DNA of 37,817 nucleotides from Bacteroidota bacterium (GTDB lineage Bacteria; Bacteroidota; Ignavibacteria; SZUA-365), in contig JAGTUZ010000021.1 of NCBI GenBank assembly GCA_018224415.1, positions 1-37,817 on the forward strand. The letters run 5' to 3'. A program made the translations under genes and the position numbers. Below the pieces are notes generated by a model that was not told the origin of the DNA, did no database searches, and saw only the letters and a program-made list of their open reading frames with translations. Shown in pieces: positions 9,832 through 19,186 of the stretch (positions within the stretch are counted from its first letter, which is position 1; each line of letters opens with the position of its first letter).

Positions 9832-12615
9832 GTGAACACGATCTTCGACTCACCGCAGGGAGCAGATCTCGCCACCGCGCTCGAACGCAATGCGGTTGTC
9901 TGTGTCTCCACCCAACGCCTCGCCCGTGTGCTGCGACAGGCCTGGCACGACCGCCTGCGCTCGTTGGGTCATGAGGCGTGGAGGTCTCCCGACATCCTTC
10001 CACTCTCTGCCTGGCAGCGCCGCCTGGCAGCTGCCCTCGAGATGCAACGCGCGGGGTCGGGGCGGCCTCTGCCTGTTGTGCTCACCGAACAACAGGAATT
10101 GCTGACCTGGGAACAGACCGCGAGTGAGAGTGGCGTTCTCGATGGGCTTCTGCAGCCGCTGCAGCTTGCTTCCGCGATGATGGATGCCCATGCGCTGGCA
10201 GAACATTGGGACATTCGGTCCGCCGGTGAGGATGCGTCGGTCGGCGACGCCGCTGTGTTCACCGCCGTCCGTGCACGTGCGGAGGAACGCTGGCGGAAGC
10301 TCGGGGCCGCACCGGGGACCAGCATCGCGTGGCGTGCCATCGATGCCGTGCGTGAACTCCTGGCACCGCAGGAGATCGTGTTTGCCGGCTTCGACCTTCC
10401 GCCGGACGCGGTGTTCCAGGCGACCGTCGCGGCGCTCGAAAAACGCGGGACGCGCGTGTCGGTGCTTCGTGTGGACGCTCCCGCTGGTGAGTGCCGCCTT
10501 CATCGCTACCACACTTTCGAAGACGAACTGCGGGCCGCGGCCCATTGGTGCAAGGCCTTGCTCGAACGGGGAGAAAAAGACATCGGCATCGTCATCCCGC
10601 ATCTCGATTCCGTCCGTCAGCTGGCCTCGCGGGTCTTCGCAGGCATTCTCCAGCCATCGGCACTGCTGCGCGCGCCGGGTGAGCGGCCTGAACTTTTCGA
10701 ACTTTCGCTCGGACCGCGTGCAAGCGACGAACCGCTGATCCACTCCGCGTTGCTTGCGCTGGACCTCCTTCGCCCACAGCTCCCGCTGGAGCAGTGGACG
10801 CGCGTTCTGCTGTGTCCCTTCTTCCGTGACGCAGAGAAAGCGGTTGCCATGCGCGCCATGGTGGATGCCGAACTGCGCAGGCGGGGCATGCGGGAAGCGG
10901 ATGTGGCCGATGTAGTGCAAGTGGCGGATTCCCTGCAAGCGGCGGATTCCCTGCAAGCGGCGGATTCCCTGCAAGCGGCGGATTCCCTGCATGCGGCGGA
11001 TTCGCTGCATGCGGCAGGGCGAATTCCTGTGGCCACTGGGCAGGACACACTGCTGGCGGCGTTGCGGACGCTGCCGGACAGCAGCGGGCGCCATGGCGCT
11101 GCGGAGTGGGCGGAACCCTTTGCCCGTACGCTGGACGCGCTGGGATGGCCCGGTGATCGGGGGCTGACGAGCAGGGAATTCCAGGCGCGCAGCCGCTTCC
11201 ACGAATTGCTCGACGAATTCTTTTCCCTCGATGCCGTCGCCGGCGTGCTGACCTCGAGCGAAGCGCTCACACAGTTGCGCGTCCTTGCGGTTTCGCATGT
11301 ATTCCAGGTGCGTTCGACATCCGCCCCGGTGCAGATCATGGGTGTACGCGAGACGGCGGGACTGCGCTTCCGCCATCTTCGGGTGCTCGGGATGAATGAC
11401 GACATTTGGCCGCCGGTGCCTCGTCCGTCGGTGTTCATTCCACTGGCCTTGCAGCGACGCGCTGGTGTCCCGGAATCCTCTCCCGAACGATTTCTCCAAC
11501 AGGCGCGCACACAGACGGAACTCCTGCGCCGTCTCGCACCGGAAGTGACGTTCAGTTGCGCAGCGTCGGAAGGGGACCGCGAGTTGCTGCCCACGCCGCT
11601 GCTCGGTGAGCTGCAGCCTGAAGACCAGCCGCTGCCCGGGGGTGACGTGCTCGCCGTGATAGGCGGATGCCGCGCGGGGGATCTCGAGACTTCGACCGAC
11701 GACATCGCTCCAGCAGTTACGGCGACGGAGCGCATCCGCGGTGGGACGCGCGTGCTGACGCTGCAGTCGACCTGCCCCTTCCGTGCCTTCGCCGAACTGC
11801 GCCTGCTTGCCACGCGTCCCGAGGAAGTGCAGCATGGAGTGCGCGCGCTGGACAGGGGAACCTTGATCCATGCGACTCTGGAAATATTCTGGAAAACCGT
11901 GACCGACCAGGCATCCCTGCTGTCGCTTGGCGATGACGGAGCGCGCCGCCTGGTGGAGGAAAACGTCGATCAGGCGATGGCAAAGGATCGCGCGATGCGT
12001 GTCCGCCGCATCGATCGTCATGTGATGGACGCCGAACGCGAAAACCTCATCATCCTCATGATGGAATGGCTGATGGTGGAGCGGACGCGCACACCGTTCA
12101 GCGTGGAACAGCGCGAGCGGAAGGTCACTATTACGCTGTCGGGGCTTTCGCTGGAAATGTATGCCGATCGTGTCGACCGTCTGGAGGACGGAAGCACGGT
12201 GCTTCTCGATTACAAAACGGGAAAGAAATCCGTGTATGACTGGATGACCACGCGTCCGGTCGAACCGCAGATCCCGCTGTACGTTCAGGCAATGGACAAC
12301 GACATCAAGGGCGCCGGATTCGCGCTTCTGCGGCGCGGGGACTGTCGCATTGCTGGACTGCGCAACGACGATCTCGACGCGGCGGAATTTCTTCCGGCTT
12401 CGGAGTGGCTGGCCCGGTGGGTACCCGAAATCGCTGATTGGGATGAGCTTCGTCGTCACTGGTCCGATGTGCTGCGTCGTCTTGCGGAGGATTTTCTCGC
12501 GGGCAGCGCCACCGTCGATCCCCGTGACCAAGCGAGCTGCCGCTACTGTGATCTTGCCGCACTATGCCGAGTGCACAGCAGGCGCGAGAAGGAGAGTGAC
12601 GATGCAGCAGAATGA
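9832..12615 (+). CDS. AddB-like PD-(D/E)XK nuclease family DNA repair protein
   Basis: GTG start; VVCVSTQRLARVLRQAWHDRLRSLGHEAWRSPDILPLSAWQRRL; C-terminal nuclease motif VLLDYKTGKK; Cys set CPFRAF...CRYCDLAALC consistent with an AddB-type Fe-S staple. No N-terminal Walker A seen. Confidence 0.8.
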   Translation: MNTIFDSPQGADLATALERNAVVCVSTQRLARVLRQAWHDRLRSLGHEAWRSPDILPLSAWQRRLAAALEMQRAGSGRPLPVVLTEQQELLTWEQTASESGVLDGLLQPLQLASAMMDAHALAEHWDIRSAGEDASVGDAAVFTAVRARAEERWRKLGAAPGTSIAWRAIDAVRELLAPQEIVFAGFDLPPDAVFQATVAALEKRGTRVSVLRVDAPAGECRLHRYHTFEDELRAAAHWCKALLERGEKDIGIVIPHLDSVRQLASRVFAGILQPSALLRAPGERPELFELSLGPRASDEPLIHSALLALDLLRPQLPLEQWTRVLLCPFFRDAEKAVAMRAMVDAELRRRGMREADVADVVQVADSLQAADSLQAADSLQAADSLHAADSLHAAGRIPVATGQDTLLAALRTLPDSSGRHGAAEWAEPFARTLDALGWPGDRGLTSREFQARSRFHELLDEFFSLDAVAGVLTSSEALTQLRVLAVSHVFQVRSTSAPVQIMGVRETAGLRFRHLRVLGMNDDIWPPVPRPSVFIPLALQRRAGVPESSPERFLQQARTQTELLRRLAPEVTFSCAASEGDRELLPTPLLGELQPEDQPLPGGDVLAVIGGCRAGDLETSTDDIAPAVTATERIRGGTRVLTLQSTCPFRAFAELRLLATRPEEVQHGVRALDRGTLIHATLEIFWKTVTDQASLLSLGDDGARRLVEENVDQAMAKDRAMRVRRIDRHVMDAERENLIILMMEWLMVERTRTPFSVEQRERKVTITLSGLSLEMYADRVDRLEDGSTVLLDYKTGKKSVYDWMTTRPVEPQIPLYVQAMDNDIKGAGFALLRRGDCRIAGLRNDDLDAAEFLPASEWLARWVPEIADWDELRRHWSDVLRRLAEDFLAGSATVDPRDQASCRYCDLAALCRVHSRREKESDDAAE
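10921..11010 (+). repeat. In-frame 18-bp tandem repeat, 5 copies, encoding (V/A)ADSL(Q/H)
   Basis: GYGGCGGATTCSCTGCAW x5 (10921, 10939, 10957, 10975, 10993); a degenerate sixth unit VADVVQ precedes it. Confidence 0.95.
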
Positions 12616-15600
12616 CGTCGGGGCGATGGAACAGGATATCCAGGCGCGCAAGGCAGCCCTCGATCCGACGTTGTCGTTCATCGTGCAGGCGCCCGCGGGT
12701 TCCGGAAAAACGGAGCTTCTTATCCAGCGTTTCCTCGCGCTGCTGGGAGGCGTCGACGCCCCGGAAGAAATCGTTGCCATCACCTTCACACGCAAGGCGG
12801 CAGCCGAGATGCGTGTGCGTATTCTTGATGCGCTGCGCATGGCGGGCCAGACCGATGCGGAGAGTCCACACACGCGGCAGACACAAGAACTGGCGCGGAA
12901 GGTACTGCGACGGGATGCCGAAAAGGGGTGGTCTCTGCGCGAGCAGCCCAGCCGTCTGCGCCTCCTCACCATTGATGCACTCAACGGCTGGCTTGCGCGA
13001 CAGATGCCCTGGCTTTCGCGTCTGGGACCGGCCACGGCCGTGGCGGAATCATCCGATGCGATCTATCGCGACACGGTCCGGATGGTGTTGCTCGGGCAGT
13101 GCGGTGGTCCGGAGGTGCTCCCGGCGGTGCGGCGGCTGCTTGTGCACCTCGACGGACGTTTCTCCGTGATCGAACAACTGTTGTCGGAAATGCTTGCCAT
13201 CCGGGAGCAGTGGCTGGGCCTGATCGACGGTGGCCTGGGAGACGAGACGGCCCGTGACATTCTCGAAACGACGTTGCGGAATATCGTCCGAGGACATCTC
13301 ACTGCGTTGGGCGAACGCCTCGACGGACAGCTGCATGAAGAGGCCTGGATGCTCGCCCGTCATGCCGCGGCATGCCTCGAGGCGGATCCGAAGCGTGAAG
13401 CCGATGCCCTCGCAGCCGTGTTGCGCGAAGATGCACATCCTCCCGGAGCGGAAGTCGAGGACCTGCCTGCCTGGCTGGGCCTCTGCAAATTGTTGATGAC
13501 CGATGCAAACGAGTTTCGCAAACCCCGTGGCATCACCGTGCGCCAGGGTTTCACCGCAGGCGACCCGATGAAGGAACGACTGATCGTCCTGCTGGAGCAT
13601 GTGCGGGACGATGCGACGCTGCTTGGCCTGCTTGCCGGTGCACGCTCCCTTCCTGCCCCGCGTTTCGACGAAGCGCAGTGGGAAATCGTCGGAAGCATCG
13701 TGACGGTGCTGGCCGCATGCGCCGAGGAACTCCGTGCCCAGTTCACGCGCCGCGGCGTCACCGACCATATCGAGATCGCCGCGGCGGCGCGGCGTGCTCT
13801 CGGCAGTGATCTCGAACCGACGGACCTCGCGATGCTGCTCGAGTACCGCATCCGGCATATTCTTGTCGACGAATTCCAGGATACGTCCTCGGCGCAGTTC
13901 GAACTGCTTCAGAAACTCACCGCGGGCTGGAGCGCCCCTGACAGGCACACACTGTTTCTCGTCGGCGATCCGATGCAATCGATCTACCGCTTCCGCGAGG
14001 CGGAGGTTGGCCTGTTCCTCCAGGTCTGGGCTGACGGACGCATCGCCGACGTTCCGTTGCAACGCCTGCGACTGACACGGAATTTCCGGTCGCAGGGCGG
14101 CGTGGTGTCCTGGGTGAACGATCTGTTTTCCCGTATCATGCCGGCGGAAGACAATCCGGTGGAAGGTGCCGTCGCCTACGCGCCTTCCGTGGCCGTGCAT
14201 GCGGATGAAAACGATACAGTAGATATACGGATCACATATTCTGGTAATAGAAGCGAAGAGGCCCGCACTGTTGCCGCATGGGTGGCACGGGTGCTGGAAG
14301 GATCAGAATGCGGTCGGGTTGAATCCGTCGCCGTGCTCGTTCGTTCGCGCACGCATCTGGCAGAACTCGTGCCGGCGCTGCGGAAGGAAGATCTCCGGTT
14401 TCGCGCCGTGGAGATCGAGTCGCTTGCAGACAGTCCCGCCGTACGTGATCTCCTCGCCATCACGCGCGCACTTCGTGCGCCGGCAGACCGCGTGGCATGG
14501 CTCGCCGTCCTGCGCTCGCCGGTCTGCGGACTGACGCTGTCCGACCTGCACGTGCTCTGCACCGGTGACGACGGTACCCCACTGCGCGCCCTGCTCCGGG
14601 AGGAAGATCGTCTTTCCCGCGTCTCCGAAGACGGCCGTCATCGCCTCGCGCGTGTCACGCCGGTACTCGAACGTTTTGCCCTGTTGCATGGACGTATGCC
14701 CGTTCGTTCGCTGGTCGAGGGGTGCTGGCTCGCGCTCGGTGCACCCGCCCTGCTCGATGCGGAAGAACGTGATGCTGCCGCGGCTCTGCTCGGTCTGCTC
14801 GAGGCACACGAATTGGGTGGGGACATTGACGACATGGGACTGCTCGAGGAGGAGGCGGCACGGCTCTTCGCTCCGCCGGATCCCGAAGGAGACACGCGCC
14901 TGCAGGTGATGACCATCCACAAGGCGAAGGGGCTTGAGTTCGATGTGGTGATCCTTCCCCGGCTCGACGGCATGCCGCGGCGCGAATCGGAGCGGCTTCT
15001 GCTCTGGGACCGCAGCTTCGGCAGCGGAGGACTGGACTTCCTGATCGCCCCGCACCGCGCCCGGGGCAGTGCGGCGGACGCGATCTATTCGTATATCCGC
15101 GACCTTCGGACGAGGAAGGCGGCGCAGGAAGACCTTCGCCTGCTCTATGTTGCCGCGACGCGGGCAAGAAGGCGTCTGTTGCTCTCTGCGACCATGCGTG
15201 AGCGGGATGGAAAGGATGGCGCGCATCTCGGCAATCCAGCCGCACGTTCCTTTCTCTCCGCGCTCTGGCCGCTGCTCGGTGAGGAAGTGGAAGCCGGATA
15301 CAGGGAGCGGGCGGCATCGGGAGACGTGGCGCTCGCGGCTTCGGACACAGACGCTGTCGGTGTGCCCCTCCGGCGCGTGCCGGTGATATGGGATGTTCCC
15401 TCGCTTCCACCGGACACCATCCCCGCCCGGATACCGGCTGATCGCGCAACGCGTCCTGCCGAGGACGGGCCGACGGTGACGATGGCGTTTCCGGCAGGAC
15501 GGGCCGGAAGGGTCGCCCGCGCGAAGGGAATGGTTGTGCACGCGTTGCTCGCACGCATCGGGACAGAAGGCGCGGTCTTCTGGACTTCCGCCGGGACTCA

Positions 15601-16069
15601 GCACCGCGAAGTGCTGCTGCGATTCCTGTTTCAGGACGCAGGCGTCTCTTCCCCGGAGGATGCGGAACTGCGTGCGGCGGAAGCCGCCGTCGATCGGATG
15701 CTTGATGACGAGCGGGGAAGATGGATTCTCGAGGATCATCGTGAGGCGGAATGCGAAATGGCCCTGACTGGTGTCGACGGAGAGGACGTCGTATCCGTGC
15801 GAATCGATAGAAGTTTCATCACCGACGACAACGTTCGCTGGATCGTCGATTACAAGACATCGGAACACGAAGGAGCGGGGATCGACACATTTCTGGACAG
15901 CCAGACGGCTTGGTACGCGCCACAGCTCCGGCGCTATGCCAGACTTCTCGGAAAATGGGACAAGCGGCCCGTGCGCGCCGCTTTGTATTTCCCGTTGCTT
16001 CGCCACTGGCGAGAGATATCCCTGGATGAACAAACGAACGAGCTGAATGCCGGTACGGCGGTGGATTGA
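12602..16069 (+). CDS. AddA/RecB-like UvrD-family helicase-nuclease
   Basis: IVQAPAGSGKTELLIQRFLALLGG (Walker A), HILVDEFQDTSSAQFELL (DEXQ), GDPMQSIYRFREAEVGLF, TIHKAKGLEFDVVILPRL, LLYVAATRARRRLLLS; C-terminal nuclease VDYKTSE. ATG 12602 gives a 14-bp overlap with the AddB-like gene; the ORF track start at 12350 is an upstream extension. Confidence 0.92.
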   Translation: MQQNDVGAMEQDIQARKAALDPTLSFIVQAPAGSGKTELLIQRFLALLGGVDAPEEIVAITFTRKAAAEMRVRILDALRMAGQTDAESPHTRQTQELARKVLRRDAEKGWSLREQPSRLRLLTIDALNGWLARQMPWLSRLGPATAVAESSDAIYRDTVRMVLLGQCGGPEVLPAVRRLLVHLDGRFSVIEQLLSEMLAIREQWLGLIDGGLGDETARDILETTLRNIVRGHLTALGERLDGQLHEEAWMLARHAAACLEADPKREADALAAVLREDAHPPGAEVEDLPAWLGLCKLLMTDANEFRKPRGITVRQGFTAGDPMKERLIVLLEHVRDDATLLGLLAGARSLPAPRFDEAQWEIVGSIVTVLAACAEELRAQFTRRGVTDHIEIAAAARRALGSDLEPTDLAMLLEYRIRHILVDEFQDTSSAQFELLQKLTAGWSAPDRHTLFLVGDPMQSIYRFREAEVGLFLQVWADGRIADVPLQRLRLTRNFRSQGGVVSWVNDLFSRIMPAEDNPVEGAVAYAPSVAVHADENDTVDIRITYSGNRSEEARTVAAWVARVLEGSECGRVESVAVLVRSRTHLAELVPALRKEDLRFRAVEIESLADSPAVRDLLAITRALRAPADRVAWLAVLRSPVCGLTLSDLHVLCTGDDGTPLRALLREEDRLSRVSEDGRHRLARVTPVLERFALLHGRMPVRSLVEGCWLALGAPALLDAEERDAAAALLGLLEAHELGGDIDDMGLLEEEAARLFAPPDPEGDTRLQVMTIHKAKGLEFDVVILPRLDGMPRRESERLLLWDRSFGSGGLDFLIAPHRARGSAADAIYSYIRDLRTRKAAQEDLRLLYVAATRARRRLLLSATMRERDGKDGAHLGNPAARSFLSALWPLLGEEVEAGYRERAASGDVALAASDTDAVGVPLRRVPVIWDVPSLPPDTIPARIPADRATRPAEDGPTVTMAFPAGRAGRVARAKGMVVHALLARIGTEGAVFWTSAGTQHREVLLRFLFQDAGVSSPEDAELRAAEAAVDRMLDDERGRWILEDHREAECEMALTGVDGEDVVSVRIDRSFITDDNVRWIVDYKTSEHEGAGIDTFLDSQTAWYAPQLRRYARLLGKWDKRPVRAALYFPLLRHWREISLDEQTNELNAGTAVD

Positions 16070-16098
16070 TCTGGAAGAAGGGATTGATCTGGAAGAAG
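16063..16098. repeat. Perfect 18-bp tandem duplication GGATTGATCTGGAAGAAG, spanning the AddA-like stop codon
   Basis: 16063-16080 and 16081-16098 are identical; TGA stop is 16067-16069. Confidence 0.95.
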
Positions 16099-16118
16099 GG
16101 ATGCGATCAGCGGAATGA

Positions 16119-17081
16119 TCAGCGGAGCAGACGCACGGAGATCACGTCGAAGCGTTCGCCGGCCTCCAGCACGACATGATACGCGCCCGGTTCCATTCCT
16201 TCGGACGTCAGTATCACAATGTGTTTCCCGGCGGGGCGGGCGTCCCTGAGCAGATGTTTCAACGTCCGACCGCGTGCGTCGTACACACGCACGTGCACAT
16301 CGGCCGGGGCGGGGAGCATGAAGCGAATCTGTGTTTCATCGCGGAAAGGATTTGGTACGGCAGGTTCGAGCAGCATGATGTCACTCCGATCCGGCCGGCA
16401 GTTGGTGAGGGGCGAATCGGGAACGCCGCGCTCGCGTGCCTCCGGTGTAAAATCCTCACCGTCCCACAACAGAAAGGCGACATGGGCGCGTTCGGCAAGC
16501 TGGTCGAGACCGATGTTCTTGCATGAGAGCATCACCTGTGCCAGTTCGTCGCTCAGTGGGCCGTTCATCGCCGGAGTGATGACATGCCTGTGCCGTGTGA
16601 ACCAGTCGATGAAAATGCGCATTGCTGCCGCACGCCATTCCTCTGCACTGGAATCGATTCGGGAGGAGAGTGCATTGAAGGGTTTCTTGTTCCTCTCGGC
16701 AATGCGGGCGGCATCTCCGAGGATGCGCTGCCTGATCTGGAAATTCTTTTCGAGCAGGGTGCGGAGGGTGAGTACACTTCCGTACTCCTCTTTGTTCAGA
16801 GCCGCCTCACGCGCTGACAGATTGTTGTTGAGGTTCGCCTGCACCATGTCGTAGCGCTCGCGCAGCTGCTCGAGCAGCGCACGGTCGCGTGTGGGGATGG
16901 CCGCATCGAACTGGCTTTTCCATTGTTGCATCACCGGCAGCACACGCGCCTGCATCAACGCGGTCACTTCTTCGATCAATGCAGAACGGACCGCCCTGAG
17001 TTCATCGGGAGATTGAGCCCACAGGGCCCGACCCGGGAAAAGCGCAACGATCGCAAGCATATAGAGCAGGGAACGTCGCAT
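16119..17081 (-). CDS. Secreted protein with a T9SS type A-like C-terminal sorting domain
   Basis: Signal peptide MRRSLLYMLAIVALFPGRALWAQ; C-terminus AVPNPFRDETQIRFMLPAPADVHVRVYDARGRTLKHLLRDARPAGKHIVILTSEGMEPGAYHVVLEAGERFDVISVRLLR matches the NPF...VYD-x-GR...AG-x-H...G-x-Y layout. Confidence 0.75.
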   Translation of the reverse strand: MRRSLLYMLAIVALFPGRALWAQSPDELRAVRSALIEEVTALMQARVLPVMQQWKSQFDAAIPTRDRALLEQLRERYDMVQANLNNNLSAREAALNKEEYGSVLTLRTLLEKNFQIRQRILGDAARIAERNKKPFNALSSRIDSSAEEWRAAAMRIFIDWFTRHRHVITPAMNGPLSDELAQVMLSCKNIGLDQLAERAHVAFLLWDGEDFTPEARERGVPDSPLTNCRPDRSDIMLLEPAVPNPFRDETQIRFMLPAPADVHVRVYDARGRTLKHLLRDARPAGKHIVILTSEGMEPGAYHVVLEAGERFDVISVRLLR

Positions 17082-17206
17082 CAGCGTCTACCTTTCAACA
17101 TGTGATACAGTCAGGAGTATCGTCGCACAGAATGGCGAAACGATACCGGCAAGGTAGTGCGTCCCGGACATGCGAGACAATGAAAAACGCGATCCCTGAA
17201 TTTGCG

Positions 17207-18061
17207 TTACCGGAGTTTGAATGTGAACACCGCTGTGCCGACCTGGTCGGCCTGACGGACGTCCGGAGGCAGGGCATTGAAGCGCCAGGAACGCATGGCG
17301 TCGAGCGCGGCCCGTTCGTACCGGGGATCGCCTTTCTGGATGACGGTCATGCCGTACATCGTGCCATCGGGGCGGACGCGGAAACGGATGGCGATCTGCA
17401 ATTCCTCCTTTGCACCTGGAGGAAACACCGGGAGGACTCCCGTGATGCGGTTGCGCGAAAGACCGCCGTCCCATTGAATGTTGGCGGAAGAATGCGGCGT
17501 TGCACTCAGGGTCCCCGGATCCGAGGTCAGCGCCGGCTGCTCCGACGTGCCGCCTCCGGTCACCCGATCGGACGTCGAGCCGGAGTTCGAAAGCCCCCGT
17601 TCACGCGACTCGCTGCGGGTGTGGTCGCCGGTGGTCGGCGCGGAACTGCGCGTGCCCATGCCTGCGCCCTGATCCATGAAATCCACGGCTTCCTCGCCGC
17701 CGCGCGTCTCGCGCGGAACCACCGGTGTGGAAGGTGCGGATTGCTGTGGCGCACGTTCGCGCGCGGTGGTCCTCTCCTCGGGAGCCTGTCGCGCTGCGGG
17801 CTGGGCGACGGTTGCAGTGTTGCGTCGCACGGGAGAGGAAGAACGCTCCGCAGTTGTTGTCTCGCGCACGCGTGGACGTGTTTCAACAATGGGGGGCTGT
17901 TCGTCTGGTAACCGCGTGGTAACGAATTGCAATTCGATCTCGAGCGGTATACGACGGATCTCTGGAAACGCTGCCCAGAATATCATGATGAGCAGCAGCA
18001 GGGCATGCAGTCCGATCGAGATGCCCCAGCTTTTCGCGTCAACGCTGTTGCGTATCATCAT
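17207..18061 (-). CDS. TonB-like energy transducer
   Basis: MMIRNSVDAKSWGISIGLHALLLLIMIFWAAF (N-terminal TM), long Pro/Thr/Ser/Arg linker, C-terminal IAIRFRVRPDGTMYGMTVIQKGDPRYERAALDAMRSWRFNAL. ATG 18058/18061 preferred over the ORF track start 18172. Confidence 0.85.
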   Translation of the reverse strand: MMIRNSVDAKSWGISIGLHALLLLIMIFWAAFPEIRRIPLEIELQFVTTRLPDEQPPIVETRPRVRETTTAERSSSPVRRNTATVAQPAARQAPEERTTARERAPQQSAPSTPVVPRETRGGEEAVDFMDQGAGMGTRSSAPTTGDHTRSESRERGLSNSGSTSDRVTGGGTSEQPALTSDPGTLSATPHSSANIQWDGGLSRNRITGVLPVFPPGAKEELQIAIRFRVRPDGTMYGMTVIQKGDPRYERAALDAMRSWRFNALPPDVRQADQVGTAVFTFKLR

Positions 18062-18467
18062 TCTCTTTCTGCGTGGTGGAGATGAAAAAGCGTGTCGCTC
18101 CGAGTCCTTTCGCCTCGTCCATGACAAACACCGCGCGCTGCAGTGACACATCGGCATCGCTCGAGAGCACAATCACCTGCTTCTCGGGATCGGTCAGCTT
18201 TTCCTGTAGTGCAACACGGAATCCCTCCGCCGGCACCTCGATGTTGTTCAGGAAAATCCGTCCGTCATTGAGCAGCGCGATAACCAGCTGTTCCTGCTCG
18301 GTGGCCGTGGTGTTCTCCGCCTCGGGCAGGGTGACATTGATGCCCTCGGTGATGATGAATGACGAGGTGAGCAGAAAGAACACCAGCAGGAGCAGCACGA
18401 TATCCGTCAGGGACGAATAGCTGAAGATCGTCAGCGGCTTGTTGTCCTGTGTCAGCTGGATTTTCAT
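18039..18467 (-). CDS. exbD: ExbD/TolR biopolymer transport protein
   Basis: SSLTDIVLLLLVFFLLTSSFIITEGINVTLPEAEN; 142 aa; 4-bp overlap with the ExbB-like gene. Confidence 0.92.
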   Translation of the reverse strand: MKIQLTQDNKPLTIFSYSSLTDIVLLLLVFFLLTSSFIITEGINVTLPEAENTTATEQEQLVIALLNDGRIFLNNIEVPAEGFRVALQEKLTDPEKQVIVLSSDADVSLQRAVFVMDEAKGLGATRFFISTTQKENDDTQQR

Positions 18468-19147
18468 GACTGCTTCCCCTGTGCAGCTGCCTCACGCGCC
18501 ATCTGCGCTTTTTTTGCCGCAATCTGCGCCTTGCGCTGCTCGGTGAGAGCGATGTCGAGAAAATCATTGGAACTTGCTTCAGTCTCGAAAACGAAATGGC
18601 TCACACGGTTGACGAGATAATTGTAGAGGAAATAGGCCGGGATGCCTACGATCAACCCGAACGCAGTGGTCAGCAGCGCCTCCCAGATGCCGGAGGCCAG
18701 CAACTGCGGATTGACCACGCCCTCGTTGACCTCGATCACGCGGAAGGCCCCGATCATGCCGGTCACGGTACCGAGAAATCCGAGCAGGGGTGCGATGCCC
18801 GCCACGGAGGCGAGCAGGCCGAGTCCGCGTTCCAGCCTGTAGACTTCCATGCGCGCGGCGATCTCGATGGCGTCCTTCACCTCCTGATGCGTGCCTTTCA
18901 TCTTGAGTAGTCCGGCGCGCAGGATCCTCGAGAGCGGCGAACCGGCCTCGGAGCACATGGTCACCGCTGCCGCGACGTCACCACGGCTGAGCACGGAGCG
19001 GATCTGGAGTATGAACTTCCCTCCGTCGACCTTCACGCGTGACAGCGTGATCAGTTTCTGTACGACGATGTACGTCGCGAGCAGGGACGCGGCAAGGATG
19101 AACCACATCACGACGCCGCCTTTGAGGAAGAGATCGAACAATGTCAT
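18464..19147 (-). CDS. exbB: MotA/TolQ/ExbB proton channel family protein
   Basis: GLGLLASVAGIAPLLGFLGTVTGMIGAFRVI...IWEALLTTAFGLIVGIPAYFLYNYL. Confidence 0.93.
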   Translation of the reverse strand: MTLFDLFLKGGVVMWFILAASLLATYIVVQKLITLSRVKVDGGKFILQIRSVLSRGDVAAAVTMCSEAGSPLSRILRAGLLKMKGTHQEVKDAIEIAARMEVYRLERGLGLLASVAGIAPLLGFLGTVTGMIGAFRVIEVNEGVVNPQLLASGIWEALLTTAFGLIVGIPAYFLYNYLVNRVSHFVFETEASSNDFLDIALTEQRKAQIAAKKAQMAREAAAQGKQS

Positions 19148-19186
19148 CGAAAACTCCGGTATGGTTGATTTGTATTGTTCACTGTT

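Noticed and set aside
9850-12531. 893-aa minus-strand ORF antisense to the AddB-like gene
   Set aside because: Antisense shadow; its GIRRLQ repeat is only the complement of the AADSLQ repeat.
12350-12601. Upstream extension of the AddA-like ORF
   Set aside because: Lies wholly inside the AddB-like gene; helicase homology starts after ATG 12602.
14303-16033. 576-aa minus-strand ORF inside the AddA-like gene
   Set aside because: Antisense of helicase motifs that are clearly conserved on the plus strand.
16119-17081. T9SS-sorted protein as a part of the TonB/ExbBD cluster
   Set aside because: Separated by ~125 bp with its own signal peptide and no functional link visible; kept as a separate gene.
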